Origin: Euclidia mi
Lineage: Eukaryota; Arthropoda; Insecta; Lepidoptera; Erebidae
Direction of reading: 5' to 3'
DNA length: 64,000 bases
NCBI GenBank assembly: GCA_944739405.2
Contig: OX123193.2
Location: 21,627,516 to 21,691,515 of the forward strand
Both the position numbers and the translations under genes were made by a program. Shown here piece by piece: positions 11,171 through 20,874 of this stretch; the first letter of the stretch is position 1, and every line of letters begins with the position of its first letter. Under the pieces are notes generated by a model. That model was not told the DNA's origin. It searched no databases and saw only the letters and a program-made list of their open reading frames with translations.

Positions 11171-12449
11171 ATCATTAATTAATTCAAACATCTCAAACCA
11201 ATTACTTTCATCCTACCACCTTTACGCAGACGATTTGCAGATATATACGCAAGCTCCGTTGAATAAGCTGGCAGAAGCTTGTACTACTATTAACGCAGAC
11301 CTGACCAGAATCTGCGAGTGGACCAAGAAATACGGGCTTATAATAAATGCCGCCAAAACTCAGTTAATAATTATAGGCAGCCCTAAACTGGTGTCAAAAA
11401 TCAGTTGGTCCGATCTGCCTTAAATCAGGTTTGATGGCCAATTTGTCCCTTTCAGTAAAACAGTAAAAAATCTAGGGATCACTATGGATGTAAACATGTC
11501 CTGGAAATCTCAAGTGCAAGAAACAAGTCGCAAGCTTTTTGCATCGGCAGGTTCGTTGCGTAGGTTACGCAACTTCCTTCCAACTGCCACTAAAATTGCG
11601 CTCACTCAATCTTTGCTTCTCCCCATAATTGACTATGCTGATGTCAGCTATCTCGACCCCACAGAGGAGCAGCTAGATAAACTTGAGCGTCTCCAAAACT
11701 TCTGCATAAGATTTATATTTGGTCTGCGCAAATATGATCACGTTTCAGATTTTCGCAACAAACTCAAGTGGCTCCCAATTCGTCTTCGCAGGAATACTCA
11801 CATTCTCACATTATTATATAATGTTTTATTTAATCCTTGTACTCCCACATATCTCAAAGAACGTTCCAAGTTCCTTCATGACACACATATAAGGTCCTTG
11901 AGGTCGTCTGAGGATCTGACACTGGAGATGCCAAAGCATTCCACAAATTATTTTAATAAATCCTTTACTGCTCAGGCAGTGCGTCTGTGGAATGCTTTGC
12001 CATTACAAATCCGAAGAGCAACATCATTGAATATTTTTAAAGATTCTCTAAAAAAACACTACTTACATTCGTAATGTAATTAAATAGTTTCCTGTCTACG
12101 CGAGTTCTAGGTATTTCAATGTATCTATTCATGTTTTTTATATTTTTATGTATTCATATTGTACAAATGTAAGTATGTATATATCTATTCTATGTATGTG
12201 TAAGTATTTGTATGTATTATGTAAATGTATGTATGTATTTTATTTAAGTCTTTATTATTGCGTATCCATCCTAATAACACCACCATCGTCTCATAAAACT
12301 GATAACATCATTCCTGTCCATCCAAAGGTTGCCTAGAAGAGATCGCACTTAGCAATAAGGCCGCCGATTGTGCATTACTCGTAGTTTTTAAGCCTAATGT
12401 ATTGTAAACATTTCTTTTGGTGTGCAATAAAGTATAATCTAATCTAATT
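11171..12449 (+). mobile_element. LINE1: 5'-truncated CR1-type LINE
   Basis: Similarity to the LINE at 40464-41837 starts near 11177 and runs to the end. The 3' UTR contains AAGAGATCGC, TAAGGCCGCC and GTGCAATAAAGTATA, then a short (ATCTA)n tail instead of poly(A), which is the usual 3' structure for CR1-type elements. Only the C-terminal part of the reverse transcriptase remains, consistent with 5' truncation on insertion. Confidence 0.8.
11178..12074 (+). pseudogene. Reverse transcriptase C-terminal part, one stop
   Basis: The frame carries HLYADDLQIYTQ (the catalytic YADD of the palm), then thumb and C-terminal segments such as LRRLRNFLPTATK, IIDYADVSYLDP, FGLRKYDHVSDF and LWNALPLQIRRA. 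It would copy LINE RNA at the target site. A TAA at 11421-11423 interrupts it; the corresponding codon in the 40464 copy is CAA. The frame is otherwise continuous to 12074. The endonuclease, fingers and first palm motifs are missing because of 5' truncation. Confidence 0.85.
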
Positions 12450-12844
12450 CCAGCGATTATTTACACTTGCCGACCATGAACGATTGAACGTAGCTTATTT
12501 GACAATAAAAGCATCTAAATAACATAACTGACATTTTATAACAGCAACTGGTAATGTGTTTGGTGTGAGTAATTAATTTTTTCGGCGGTAGGTGTAGAAA
12601 GTCAACACACAGAAATTTTCGAATTTTTCGGAAAATAAATATAACTAAAATTTATCAGAAATATTATATTTATTGAGCTTTATAGTGCATAATTCAAGCA
12701 TACTATCGTTTGTGGAACAAAACAACAGGTTAATGTAAAATATAATCGTCTACCTTATACACCACCTGCCAGCACATCGCACAACTTCATCACTAACTTT
12801 TTAAGGCACTTCACAACACAATCTCACAACTTGCTGATATCCAA
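12450..12844 (+). other. Probable 5' UTR of LINE2
   Basis: This sits between the tail of LINE1 and the ATG of the LINE2 ORF1. No ORF and no repeat boundary can be seen, so the exact start of LINE2 is unknown. The last ~100 bp are less AT-rich and lead directly into ORF1. Confidence 0.35.
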
Positions 12845-13549
12845 ATGGCACAGAGTAATCTGGAGGTGAGTGTCTCAAAACGGATGGCAGAACTTGAAGC
12901 CCAGCTGCATTCTGGCGGTCCGGCCAAGAACACAGTGGCTAAGGTAGCGGGGGAGTTCCGGACCTTCAGGGAGCTTGTTTTCTCTATGCTCAGCCTGCTC
13001 AGAAAGCAGATCCTCGAATGCTCAGCTGCCGTTGACGAACTGGAGACAAGGCAACGCCGTAAGGCCCTCATCTTCCTTGGCATTGAAGAGACAGATGGAG
13101 AGGACTGCTCAGCTGCTATTGTTGGTATAATCCATAAAATGGAGCTCCGAGACATCACAGCCACCAACATCCGTCATTGTCATCGTATTGGAGTGCGCAA
13201 CACAGAACATCACAGGCCATTATTAGTAAGTTTCACTACGCAGGATACCAGGTCTTCTGTGTGGAGGCACAAGGCGAAGCTGAAGAATACTCCGGTCGCC
13301 ATCAAGGAGTTCCTGACGAAGACCCGGCAGTCGATCTTCATTAAGTCACTCCAGCATTTTGGAATGAGGGGATGCTGGACTCAGGACGGCAGAATCATGG
13401 TGAAAACCGCTGACGGAACCTGCCACAAAATTACGACTTTGGACCAGTTCAACGCCCTCAAGCAGAAGTATCCCGCTGCCTCGGCAGCTAGCAGGATTGG
13501 CGAAGGAACTGCTGGTACATCGGCTACAACCTCCAAACTGCGTAAATAG
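12845..13549 (+). CDS. LINE2 ORF1 protein (RNA-binding type)
   Basis: A 234-residue open frame with no breaks. Residues ~40-75 are rich in L/E/Q heptad-like spacing and could form a short coiled coil. About 75-195 contain RRKALIFLGIEE, CHRIGVRNTEHHRP, TPVAIKEFLTKTRQSIF and FGMRGCWTQDGRIMVK, the pattern of the LINE ORF1 RNA-binding domain (RRM-like plus C-terminal domain). The same words in changed form occur in the ORF1 remnant at 57596-58104. Such proteins bind the element RNA to form the transposition particle. The first ATG at 12845 is used; an upstream in-frame TAA lies about 40 nt before it. ORF2 of the same element is displaced 7 kb by the BEL insertion. Confidence 0.8.
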   Translation: MAQSNLEVSVSKRMAELEAQLHSGGPAKNTVAKVAGEFRTFRELVFSMLSLLRKQILECSAAVDELETRQRRKALIFLGIEETDGEDCSAAIVGIIHKMELRDITATNIRHCHRIGVRNTEHHRPLLVSFTTQDTRSSVWRHKAKLKNTPVAIKEFLTKTRQSIFIKSLQHFGMRGCWTQDGRIMVKTADGTCHKITTLDQFNALKQKYPAASAASRIGEGTAGTSATTSKLRK

Positions 13550-13861
13550 TGGCACCTTGTTGTCTATTTTGATACGTTGTATTACCTTAATTTACACACT
13601 TTCATATTAAGTTTTATATTTAGATTTAGTTTGTTTTGAAGTCAGTCAATTTTACAATTTTATTACAGTTGTCATTGTCAGTTGTCACTTTGATATGACG
13701 TACGTCAAATACTGAATACGTTCAGAAATTGTTTTGATTTTTAAACTTCAGTTTTGCTGTGTAATTATGTTTAGTCATTATGTGTGCATCAGCTGGCGGG
13801 TGGTGCAGAGATGAAATATTTGCACCGAATCAGCACGTAAATTTAATTATATCTTATATAT

Positions 13862-13995
13862 TGTTTACAGGCGCATAAGGGTGAGAATTGATTGCTACGG
13901 TGTGATGGTTTAGTGAAACACGTCCTCTCGTTAATGAGTTTATTGAGACACTGTTTTTAAATAAAATGTGCATTCAATATATATCGGCGTAAACA
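13862..13995 (-). repeat. BEL/Pao 3' LTR, 134 bp
   Basis: Begins TGTTTACAGG and ends GGCGTAAACA, so the termini TGTTTAC/GTAAACA are perfect 7-bp inverted repeats with TG...CA ends. In element orientation it has GATATATAT close to its start (possible TATA) and CTCAATAAACTC (possible polyadenylation signal). At 134 bp it is short for this superfamily. Confidence 0.9.
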
Positions 13996-14010
13996 TCCCG
14001 CCCACCAAAA
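13996..14010 (-). other. BEL/Pao polypurine tract
   Basis: On the - strand the bases just before the 3' LTR read GGTGGGCGGGA, a purine-rich run in the position where the plus-strand primer for reverse transcription is made. Confidence 0.6.
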
Positions 14011-14132
14011 CGAACTGTTTTACAACAACATAACAAAATCAACAATTAAATAGAACAATGGACTGTATATTATATAATTCAAAATTTTTACTTGATTGTA
14101 TCAAACTTATTCCAATAAGGACACATGCACTC

Positions 14133-15449
14133 TTAACTTTCTTTAGGCAATAATATAAGTTTGGACAAAGGTCTCTTCAATTCGTGATTTCCTTTACATT
14201 GGACAGTCACAACACGAACCAAATTATCCGCTCCAGGATGGACAAGTTTCACGCGACCTAATAACCACTTATTAGGTGGCAAATCATCTTCCTTTATGAT
14301 GACAATATATCCAGGACTTGGCGACGGAACCTTCGATGTCCATTTGTATCTTTGTTGCAGAGTGTTTAGGTATTCTGATTGCCAGCGCCGCCAAAAGTCT
14401 CGAGTCATCTGTTGTATCATTTGCCATCTTGTCAGTAAATTAATGTTCCTCTCCTTATAATTGACATCTGGAACACTAATGAGCGGTTCTCCCACTAAAA
14501 AATGTCCAGGTGTGAGTGGGGTCAATGTCTCAAATGTGTCGCTAAGTTGACAAAGTGGACGTGAATTGAGACTTGCCTCTATTTGTGCCAGTAATGTTGC
14601 CATCTCTTCGTAGGTCAGTTTCGTGCCTTGGTTTATTCTGGTCAGATGTCTTTTGGCTGACTGAACTCCAGCCTCCCAGAGGCCCCCATAGTTTGGCATA
14701 CGTGGAGGTATAAAGTGCCAAGTTGTGCCATCATTAGCCAACAATTGAGCTATTTCCTGAGAGATATTAGCTTGGCCCTTTATGAATAGTGCTTTCAGTT
14801 CCTTCCCAACAAAGTTGGTGACATTGACCCCCCACAAGTGAAGGCACGGTCCTACTCGAGCGATGAAGCGTCGGAATGCAGCGATAAAGCCTTGGGCTGT
14901 AAGGTCGGTGACAGCTTCTAAATGTAATGCCTTGGTGGACATGCAGACGAAAAGACATATGTTACCTTTCACGGCTTGATGACTTCGACTCTTTGACATT
15001 CTTATGAGTACAGGTCCTGCGTAATCCACTCCGCTGTTACGAAAAGCTCTGCAAGGATTTACTCTCTCAGCAGGTAGTTGGCCCATCATTTGATTACTCG
15101 TCTTCGCCTTGTCTCCAATACAGATCTTACATGATCGAGTACATTTCCTCACTGCTGCCTTCATGCCAACGATCCAATATTTACTACGAAGGTAGTTCAT
15201 CATCAACTGGTTGCCACCGTGATAAGTCCTAATGTGTGCTTCTTGAATTAAAAGCTTTGTAATATGAACATTCTTTGGTATTATTATTGGATATTTTGCT
15301 GTTTCAGGTAATGTGGCGTTCTGTAACCTGCTTCCAACTCTCATTATGCCTCCCTTATCTAAAAAGGGCACTAGTGTAATAAGTGAGCTCTTAGCATTGA
15401 CCTTTCCTTTGTTCTTTATTTCTTCTATCTCTCTTGAGTAAACTAAATT
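14133..15449 (-). pseudogene. BEL/Pao integrase and DUF5641, active site changed
   Basis: The frame includes the H2C2 zinc region (HIRTYHGG ... CKIC), the core with GVDYAGP (first catalytic Asp), GLWEAGVQSAKRHL (catalytic Glu), and a DUF5641 tail (FWRRWQSEYL ... LPPNKWLLGRV). Integrase would insert the element cDNA. At the second catalytic position the usual SDNGTNF reads GVNVTNF, so Asp is replaced by Val. The frame extends upstream of the first Met to a TAG at 15450-15452. Beyond that the coding sequence continues to the DNA-transposon insertion at 15506. It cannot encode an active integrase. Confidence 0.88.
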
Positions 15450-15513
15450 CTAATAGTATTTGATACATATTTCTAAAATTCTTTCCATTTCTTCTACTGT
15501 TATGTAATCTTCT

Positions 15514-16681
15514 CATCGATATATAATACTACTAGGACAAGATGACGGGTCACGTACAAAATCTTAGCTAAAATCTGTCCACGACATTTGATTCCTACCA
15601 AACAAAGACAAATGTTTTAAAACAGTTTTCAGTTCAACCAAATTACAACCATGAGACCGAGTAATAAAGTCACAAATCATAAAATTGTTATCTAATACTT
15701 ACGAACAGTCGTGACAAAAAACGTAATTTTCGTTCATTTTCTTATTTTTTCGAATTTCGAATTCGAATTTTACTACATGGTATGGACTATGACATATATG
15801 GACTCGCGCAGAACTTTACTAGTTCTATACTTTTAAGTTTCGGCCATCTATGTTTCTTAGTAAACATTACTTATAATTCAACTATCTGGTCCCCGTGGCA
15901 TCGTTTTATAATAGCAGTTATAGATTAATTTTTTGTGTATAATGTTTATTTACTTTTTATGCATTGTACACAAAAATATAAGTACGCCTGTTTTCAAATG
16001 TATTAATTATTGTCAACGGCTCACCAAGCTAGATATCGCAGGATGTGACAAATAAAAATACACCTTAATTCCATATCTTTATAATCATCTTCAATCTTCA
16101 TGGTACACTGACAGTTCTTTTTATTTATTTAGGTTCACCAACAGACATTTAACATTTAATTAGTTTGGGACTAGATGGTGTCGTAAGTGGTTAAAAAAGA
16201 ACAAATAATTCAAATAGCCTTAACCAATTTTAAACAACCAATTTCGATGTTCTGGTAACAAATTATTAAAAAAATATTACAAAAAAATCGACTCCATGCA
16301 TCTACTGTTCTGGTTTGTATATGTGTTTATCACTGTTATCTGTGGCCTGTCAAGATTTTTCGATGTGCGTCAAAATTTTTTTATGGCGAATTAAATCATT
16401 AATTTCGTTCAAAATATGATATAACTTGGTAATTCTAAGCTTAAAATATAACTTTTTTGTATTTACTTATCGAAAATAAGATACTACATGCGTCAAATTT
16501 CATTTTCGGGCATTATTTTTGTAACTTTTTATAAGGCACTGCGGCATTGTGAAACGTATTGACGTTGGCTATGTTTCAAACCAACTAAACACAATATACG
16601 ATCGCGTTGTCAAGCGAGCCGTTATTTGCCGAGACGGTTTTTTCGCGCGGACACGATATCTGGTAGTATTATATATCGATG
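15514..16681. mobile_element. 1168-bp inverted-repeat DNA transposon inside BEL pol
   Basis: The left end begins CATCGATATATAATACTACT and the right end, on the other strand, begins CATCGATATATAATACTACC, so the terminal inverted repeats match over about 20 bp. AATCTTCT flanks both sides (15506-15513 and 16682-16689), an exact 8-bp target duplication. Pol coding similarity stops on one side and resumes on the other, which confirms an insertion. No transposase frame is visible, so it is non-autonomous. An 8-bp duplication fits hAT, P or related superfamilies. The ends lack the usual hAT CAG start; a P-like origin is possible because P ends begin CATG. Unclassified. Confidence 0.88.
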
Positions 16682-16689
16682 AATCTTCT

Positions 16690-17718
16690 AATTGAATTTT
16701 ATTTCTAATGAGTAAAACCCTTCTGCAATAAGCCAATACTCTCTTCATTCTTGATAACGTTGAAAATCTCTCCCACAGTGGTGTAACTTCCTGGTAAGTA
16801 TGGGTGTGACATGAAAGTTTCATTTCAAGATCCGTTGCAGGAACATCTGTTGTTCGTGATCTCGAGATTGGATAACCATTCGGGACCTTGCAACCACATT
16901 TGAAGATCCGCCAAATCTCTTGCCTTGACACCTCTCGTTGCTATATCTGCGGGGTTTTCAGTAGTAAGTACGTGGCTCCACCTGCTGGCTTCCAGGTTTC
17001 TCTGAATATCTGCAATCCTGTTTCCTACAAAACTGCGCCATCGATTTGGACTAGACTGTAACCATGATTGGACTACTATTGAGTCTGTGTAAGCATAAAT
17101 GCTGTTCATAGGTATTTTCAACACATCGGCAACATCCTTTGCTAGATCAGCCAATAATACTGCAGCGCACAACTCCAATCTGGGTATCGTTAGTTGTTTT
17201 ACAGGTGCTACCTTTGTGCGAGATGCTATCATTACTACGTGGACTACGTTATACTCATCAACTACTCGGAGGTAAGTAACAGCTGCGTATGAAGTGGATG
17301 ACGCGTCTGAGAAGCCGTGAATCTGGATTTGCTTGTATCGTGGTGTGATATGAAACCACAGTGGAACTTCAATGGCTTGCAGGTAAGACAAATCTTCTCT
17401 ATATTTTATCCATTCTTCAGTAATGTTTATAGGTACTTCACTATCCCATCCGAGGTTACAAAGCCACAGCTTCTGTATCATAACCTTGGCTACGATGACT
17501 ACTGGGGATAGCCACCCAAATGGATCAAACAAGCGAGCGACATCAGAGAGGATAGACGTTTTCCTTATTAGATATCTCAATTCAGGTAAGTTAACTGTTA
17601 CTTTAAATGTGTCATCCTTTCTGTCCCATTTCAAACCCAAGATTTTAATGATTTTATCTAGTTTTATCTCTAATGTATCTGTTGTCGTTTCTTTAGCCTT
17701 AATTAATTGCTTGACCAT
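16690..17718 (-). pseudogene. BEL/Pao RNase H and Pao (A17-like) region, frameshifted
   Basis: The main frame (16825-17718) contains LFDPFGWLSPVV (Pao peptidase A17-like domain), FSDASSTSYAAV (RNase H first Asp), SRTKVAPVKQLTIPRLELC, AYTDSIVVQSWL and TENPADIATRG. It should degrade the RNA strand during reverse transcription. The following segment (LWERFSTLSRMKRVLAYCRR) lies in another frame (down to ~16690), so one frameshift falls between about 16830 and 16930. It joins the integrase part through the DNA-transposon insertion. Confidence 0.85.
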
Positions 17719-18598
17719 TTTTGCATGTTAAATCCTCCCTTTTCAAGTATAATCTTTATGTCATGACAGAGTTTTTTAGCTTCTTGGACCCTTCCTACCG
17801 ATACCATGAGATCATCCATGTAATAACAGTTCTTTATTACAGCAGCAGCTTCTGGATATCCTTGACCTTCGTCATCAGCAAGTTGGATAAGTGTTCTAAC
17901 CACTAGGAATGGGGCTGCAGCAGTGCCGAACGTGACTCTCTTCAATTTAGAACTACTTATCTCGTCCGTTTCATCTCGCCAAACTATATGTTGTAATTTT
18001 GTGTGTTCTTCAGCAACTTTGATAATTCTATACATTTTGATTATATCTCCAATTATACAAATCTTGTGTTTTCTCCAATTTATTATGAGACTACGTAAGT
18101 CGGGTTGCAAAACGGGCCCTACTAACATGTTATCATTAAGTGAATAGCCACCCGTGCCTTTTACAGATGCGTCGAAGACGACTCGTAATTTTGTCGTATC
18201 CTTATGTTCTCTAATTACTGCGTGATGTGGTAAGTAATTCGCTTCTTCATCAAATTCTTCACATTTTTGTAAGTGTCCCATCTCCAAATACTCATCAATC
18301 ACCATTTTGTATTGCTTTTTAAAGTCGCTGTTTCTCTGGAATTTGTTTTCTAATTGCTGAAATCTCCTCAACGCTATTTGTTTTGTGTCTCCTATCTTTT
18401 GCATAGTTTCTTCTAATGATTGTTTCAATGGTAATTGTACTATATATCTACCTTCTTTATCTCTTACTGTTGTGTTTGTGTATCTTGTTTCACATTCTTC
18501 TTCTTCCCTTGTTAGTATCTTTCTTTTGGTATACGAATCCGTTTCTATTTCCCAAAACCTCTTCAGTATGCTATCATCTTCTAAGATTGTCTTTATTA
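17703..18598 (-). pseudogene. BEL/Pao reverse transcriptase
   Basis: Contains LPHHAVIREHKDTTKLRVVF, FDASVKGTGGYSLND, a motif-A-like IIGDIIKMYR, FGTAAAPF and CYYMDDLM with an intact YMDD. Coding similarity (RFWEIETDSY ... EEEECETRY) extends upstream of the first Met at 18428 to about 18598. The frame ends at 17703 right after QKWSSN and continues in another frame from 17718, so a 1-2 nt indel separates it from the RNase H. The protease part upstream also ends in a different frame. Confidence 0.87.
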
Positions 18599-19657
18599 TT
18601 ACACTACACGTTGTAGTGTAATAATCTCATCATGTCCGTTGATCGATGATGTGTCATCCTTTTGACCCGACAGGATCCACCCCAAACAGGTTTTCTGGGC
18701 CACTATGCCATCATTCATTCTCATTAAGCCAACATCTATAATTTTGCTAAAGACGTCGGCGCCAAGTAAAACGTCAATCCTACCCGACGTGCTGTACATA
18801 GGGTCCGCTAAATTCATGTTTTGGAGTTGTGGCCAGCTCATCGTGATTGTTTGAGAAGGTAGTTTTTTAGACAAAGTCTTCAAAACATAAGCCTTCACCG
18901 AAAATACTTCATTGCCATTAAAGCGCAATGAAACTGCTAATTGAACGTAGTGTTTGATAGGTATTTGGGATTCTTGTCCTACTCCAGAGACGACACCGTT
19001 GATGCATGTATTCTTGAGCCTCAAGAGTTCAACTACTCTTGCGGATACCAGTGATGCCTCTGAGCCCTGGTTAATCAAAGCACGTAGCAGATGTGTATCT
19101 CCATTACTCGCTTTGACTGCTATTTGTGCTGTGGCTAGTAATACTCGAGGACCGGGTTGTGTTCTTGACAAGTGTGCGATTGTGATTCGTTGTTCTGGTT
19201 GTGATTGTTTATCTTCTCCTTGACTTATTTCTTTTGATCGATGTAAAAGGGAATGGTGTCTTCTTCTGCAGACTCGGCACGATGTCTTTTGTTTACAATT
19301 ATACACCGTATGATTTGGAACAAGGCAATTAAAACAAAGATTATTCTTCTTGACAAGCTCGTGTCGTTCTTCTACAGGCTTACTAGCAAACTCTTTACAG
19401 TGATAGATGTAATGTTTATCATTGCAATAAGCGCATAAAGGTTGTAAAGATTCACTGCTGTGTGTTGACTTACAGCTGGGCGCGACATCCTTTAGTGCGA
19501 CATGAAATGATTTATGACCTTGTGTCTTCTCTTTTACAGAATTTGCAATCGGTGTGACAAGTTCGAGTGTTCGAAACTTTGACTCGAGAAATCTTCTTAA
19601 CTCGTCCCACGAAGACAGCTCATCACTATTTTGTTTATAGGCTTGGCTTCTTCCCAC
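18599..19657 (-). pseudogene. BEL/Pao zinc knuckles and aspartyl protease, Asp changed
   Basis: Three knuckle-like clusters are visible: CAYCNDKHYIYHC, CFNCLVPNHTVYNC and CRVCRRRHHSLLH. They are followed by a DUF1758-type protease with RALINQGSEASLVS and GRIDVLLGADVF. The usual catalytic motif is D-Q-G; here the codon is AAC, giving N-Q-G, which should abolish proteolysis. The N-terminal part (SSWDELRRFLESKFRTLEL) continues the gag domain of the next frame, so a frameshift lies at about 19600-19657. Confidence 0.87.
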
Positions 19658-20484
19658 TCTTTCAACGATTTTGGGTCAAATTTCTGTGATACAAGAAATA
19701 CTATCAATGGATCCCAAGAGGCGGTACCAACTTGCATATTATCTAAGCTATTTAAGCATTCCACTGTCGTGTCGAGTAAAGCCTTAATATTATTAGCTGT
19801 CTGATTTGTAATCTTTTTCTGACTAAACAATCTTCGTAAAAGAGAATTAACTATCATCTTCTTATTGTCAAAACGTGCCTGTAATAGCTCCCACGCCTGT
19901 GTATAGTTATTTTCTGTAATATTTATATGTCTTAACAACGCTTCAGCTTCTCCACAAACGCTTGTTTTGAGATAATGTAGCTTCTGTACATTGCTTATAG
20001 CGGTGTTATGAACTAGCGCGGTGAACAAATCTTTATATGTAGGCCATTTGTCATATTTGCCTGAGAATGTCGGTATTTGTATGCGTGGTAACTTTGCAAA
20101 TGGCAATTGCTCGCTATGAGACGTTGTTGTCATGTTTACTGCCTCAGCTAATCTTTGTTGTGATTCCAGGTTTGATAAAAGATCGACTAAGTCGCCTCGT
20201 AAGCACAGGTACATGTCCTCGTATGTATAGTATTCCTCTTGGAGAAAATACGGCAAAACACCTCGCTGTTCCCGCGGTGTACACCTTGTAAGGCTATGGT
20301 GTGCTTGTTTAAATGTATCCCAGTATTCCTCGATACATTTAAGTCTCGTTTTTACATAGCCTTCCGTTAACCGCTGTTTTGGGCATTTCTTCAGGTTGAC
20401 CTGAGCCTTTTGGATCATACTGGCTACATCTTCTAACGTCGTTAAATATTTACTTTGTTCCGATGTCGGTGCAGTCATTTTCAA
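19597..20484 (-). pseudogene. BEL/Pao Gag N-terminal region (DUF1759-like)
   Basis: A 295-residue frame with LPRIQIPTFSGKYDKWPTYK, LHYLKTSVCGEAEALL and NNYTQAWELLQARFDNKK, the signature of BEL/Pao Gag. Gag forms the particle that packages RNA. The start ATG at 20482-20484 lies about 175 nt inside the 5' LTR. The frame runs off into a short unrelated tail at its C-terminus because of the frameshift near 19620, where the neighbouring frame takes over. Confidence 0.87.
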
Positions 20485-20637
20485 AGTACGATGTAATTAA
20501 TAAATTCACTAATCACTGATTGTATAAGTTTATAAGTCTTTATCCACGTAAATGTTCACTAATAGCACACACATGTTCACATTGGAATGCGAGTCCTTTG
20601 TATTCGCTCGGCTGATTCCGCGACGCAGCAATCAACC

Positions 20638-20660
20638 ATAAATCCGAGTCGTTTGGACCA
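20638..20660 (-). other. BEL/Pao primer binding site position
   Basis: On the - strand the bases directly after the 5' LTR read TGGTCCAAACGACTCGGAT. The TGG start is what a site complementary to a tRNA 3' CCA end should show. I cannot assign the tRNA with confidence. Confidence 0.5.
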
Positions 20661-20794
20661 TGTTTACAGGCGCATAAGGTTGAGAATTGATTGCTACGGT
20701 GTGATGGTTTAATGAAACACGTCTTCTCGTTAATGAGTTTATTGAGACACTGTTTTTAAATAAAATGTGCATTCAATATATATCGGCGTAAACA
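20661..20794 (-). repeat. BEL/Pao 5' LTR, 134 bp
   Basis: Same length and ends as the repeat at 13862. It differs by three transitions or transversions (G/T, G/A, C/T). It borders the AT-rich 3' half of the LINE2 spacer. Confidence 0.9.
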
Positions 20795-20874
20795 ATATAT
20801 TACTTTATTATTCATATATTATTTACAATTGTATTATTTTTATATCTATATATTCTTATAAACTTTAATATTTT

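Larger units (their letters stand above)
13862..20794 (-). mobile_element. BEL/Pao LTR retrotransposon, broken
   Basis: Two direct repeats of 134 bp (13862-13995 and 20661-20794) bound about 6.67 kb. Inside, on the - strand, are gag (DUF1759-like), zinc knuckles, an aspartyl protease (DUF1758-like), reverse transcriptase, RNase H/Pao domain, integrase and DUF5641, which is the BEL/Pao order. ATAT flanks both ends, which could be a 4-bp duplication but lies in AT-rich DNA. The LTRs differ at 3 of 134 positions. Despite that similarity, the polyprotein has several frame changes, a stop, a DNA-transposon insertion and substituted catalytic residues. It lies in the ORF1-ORF2 spacer of LINE2. Confidence 0.92.
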
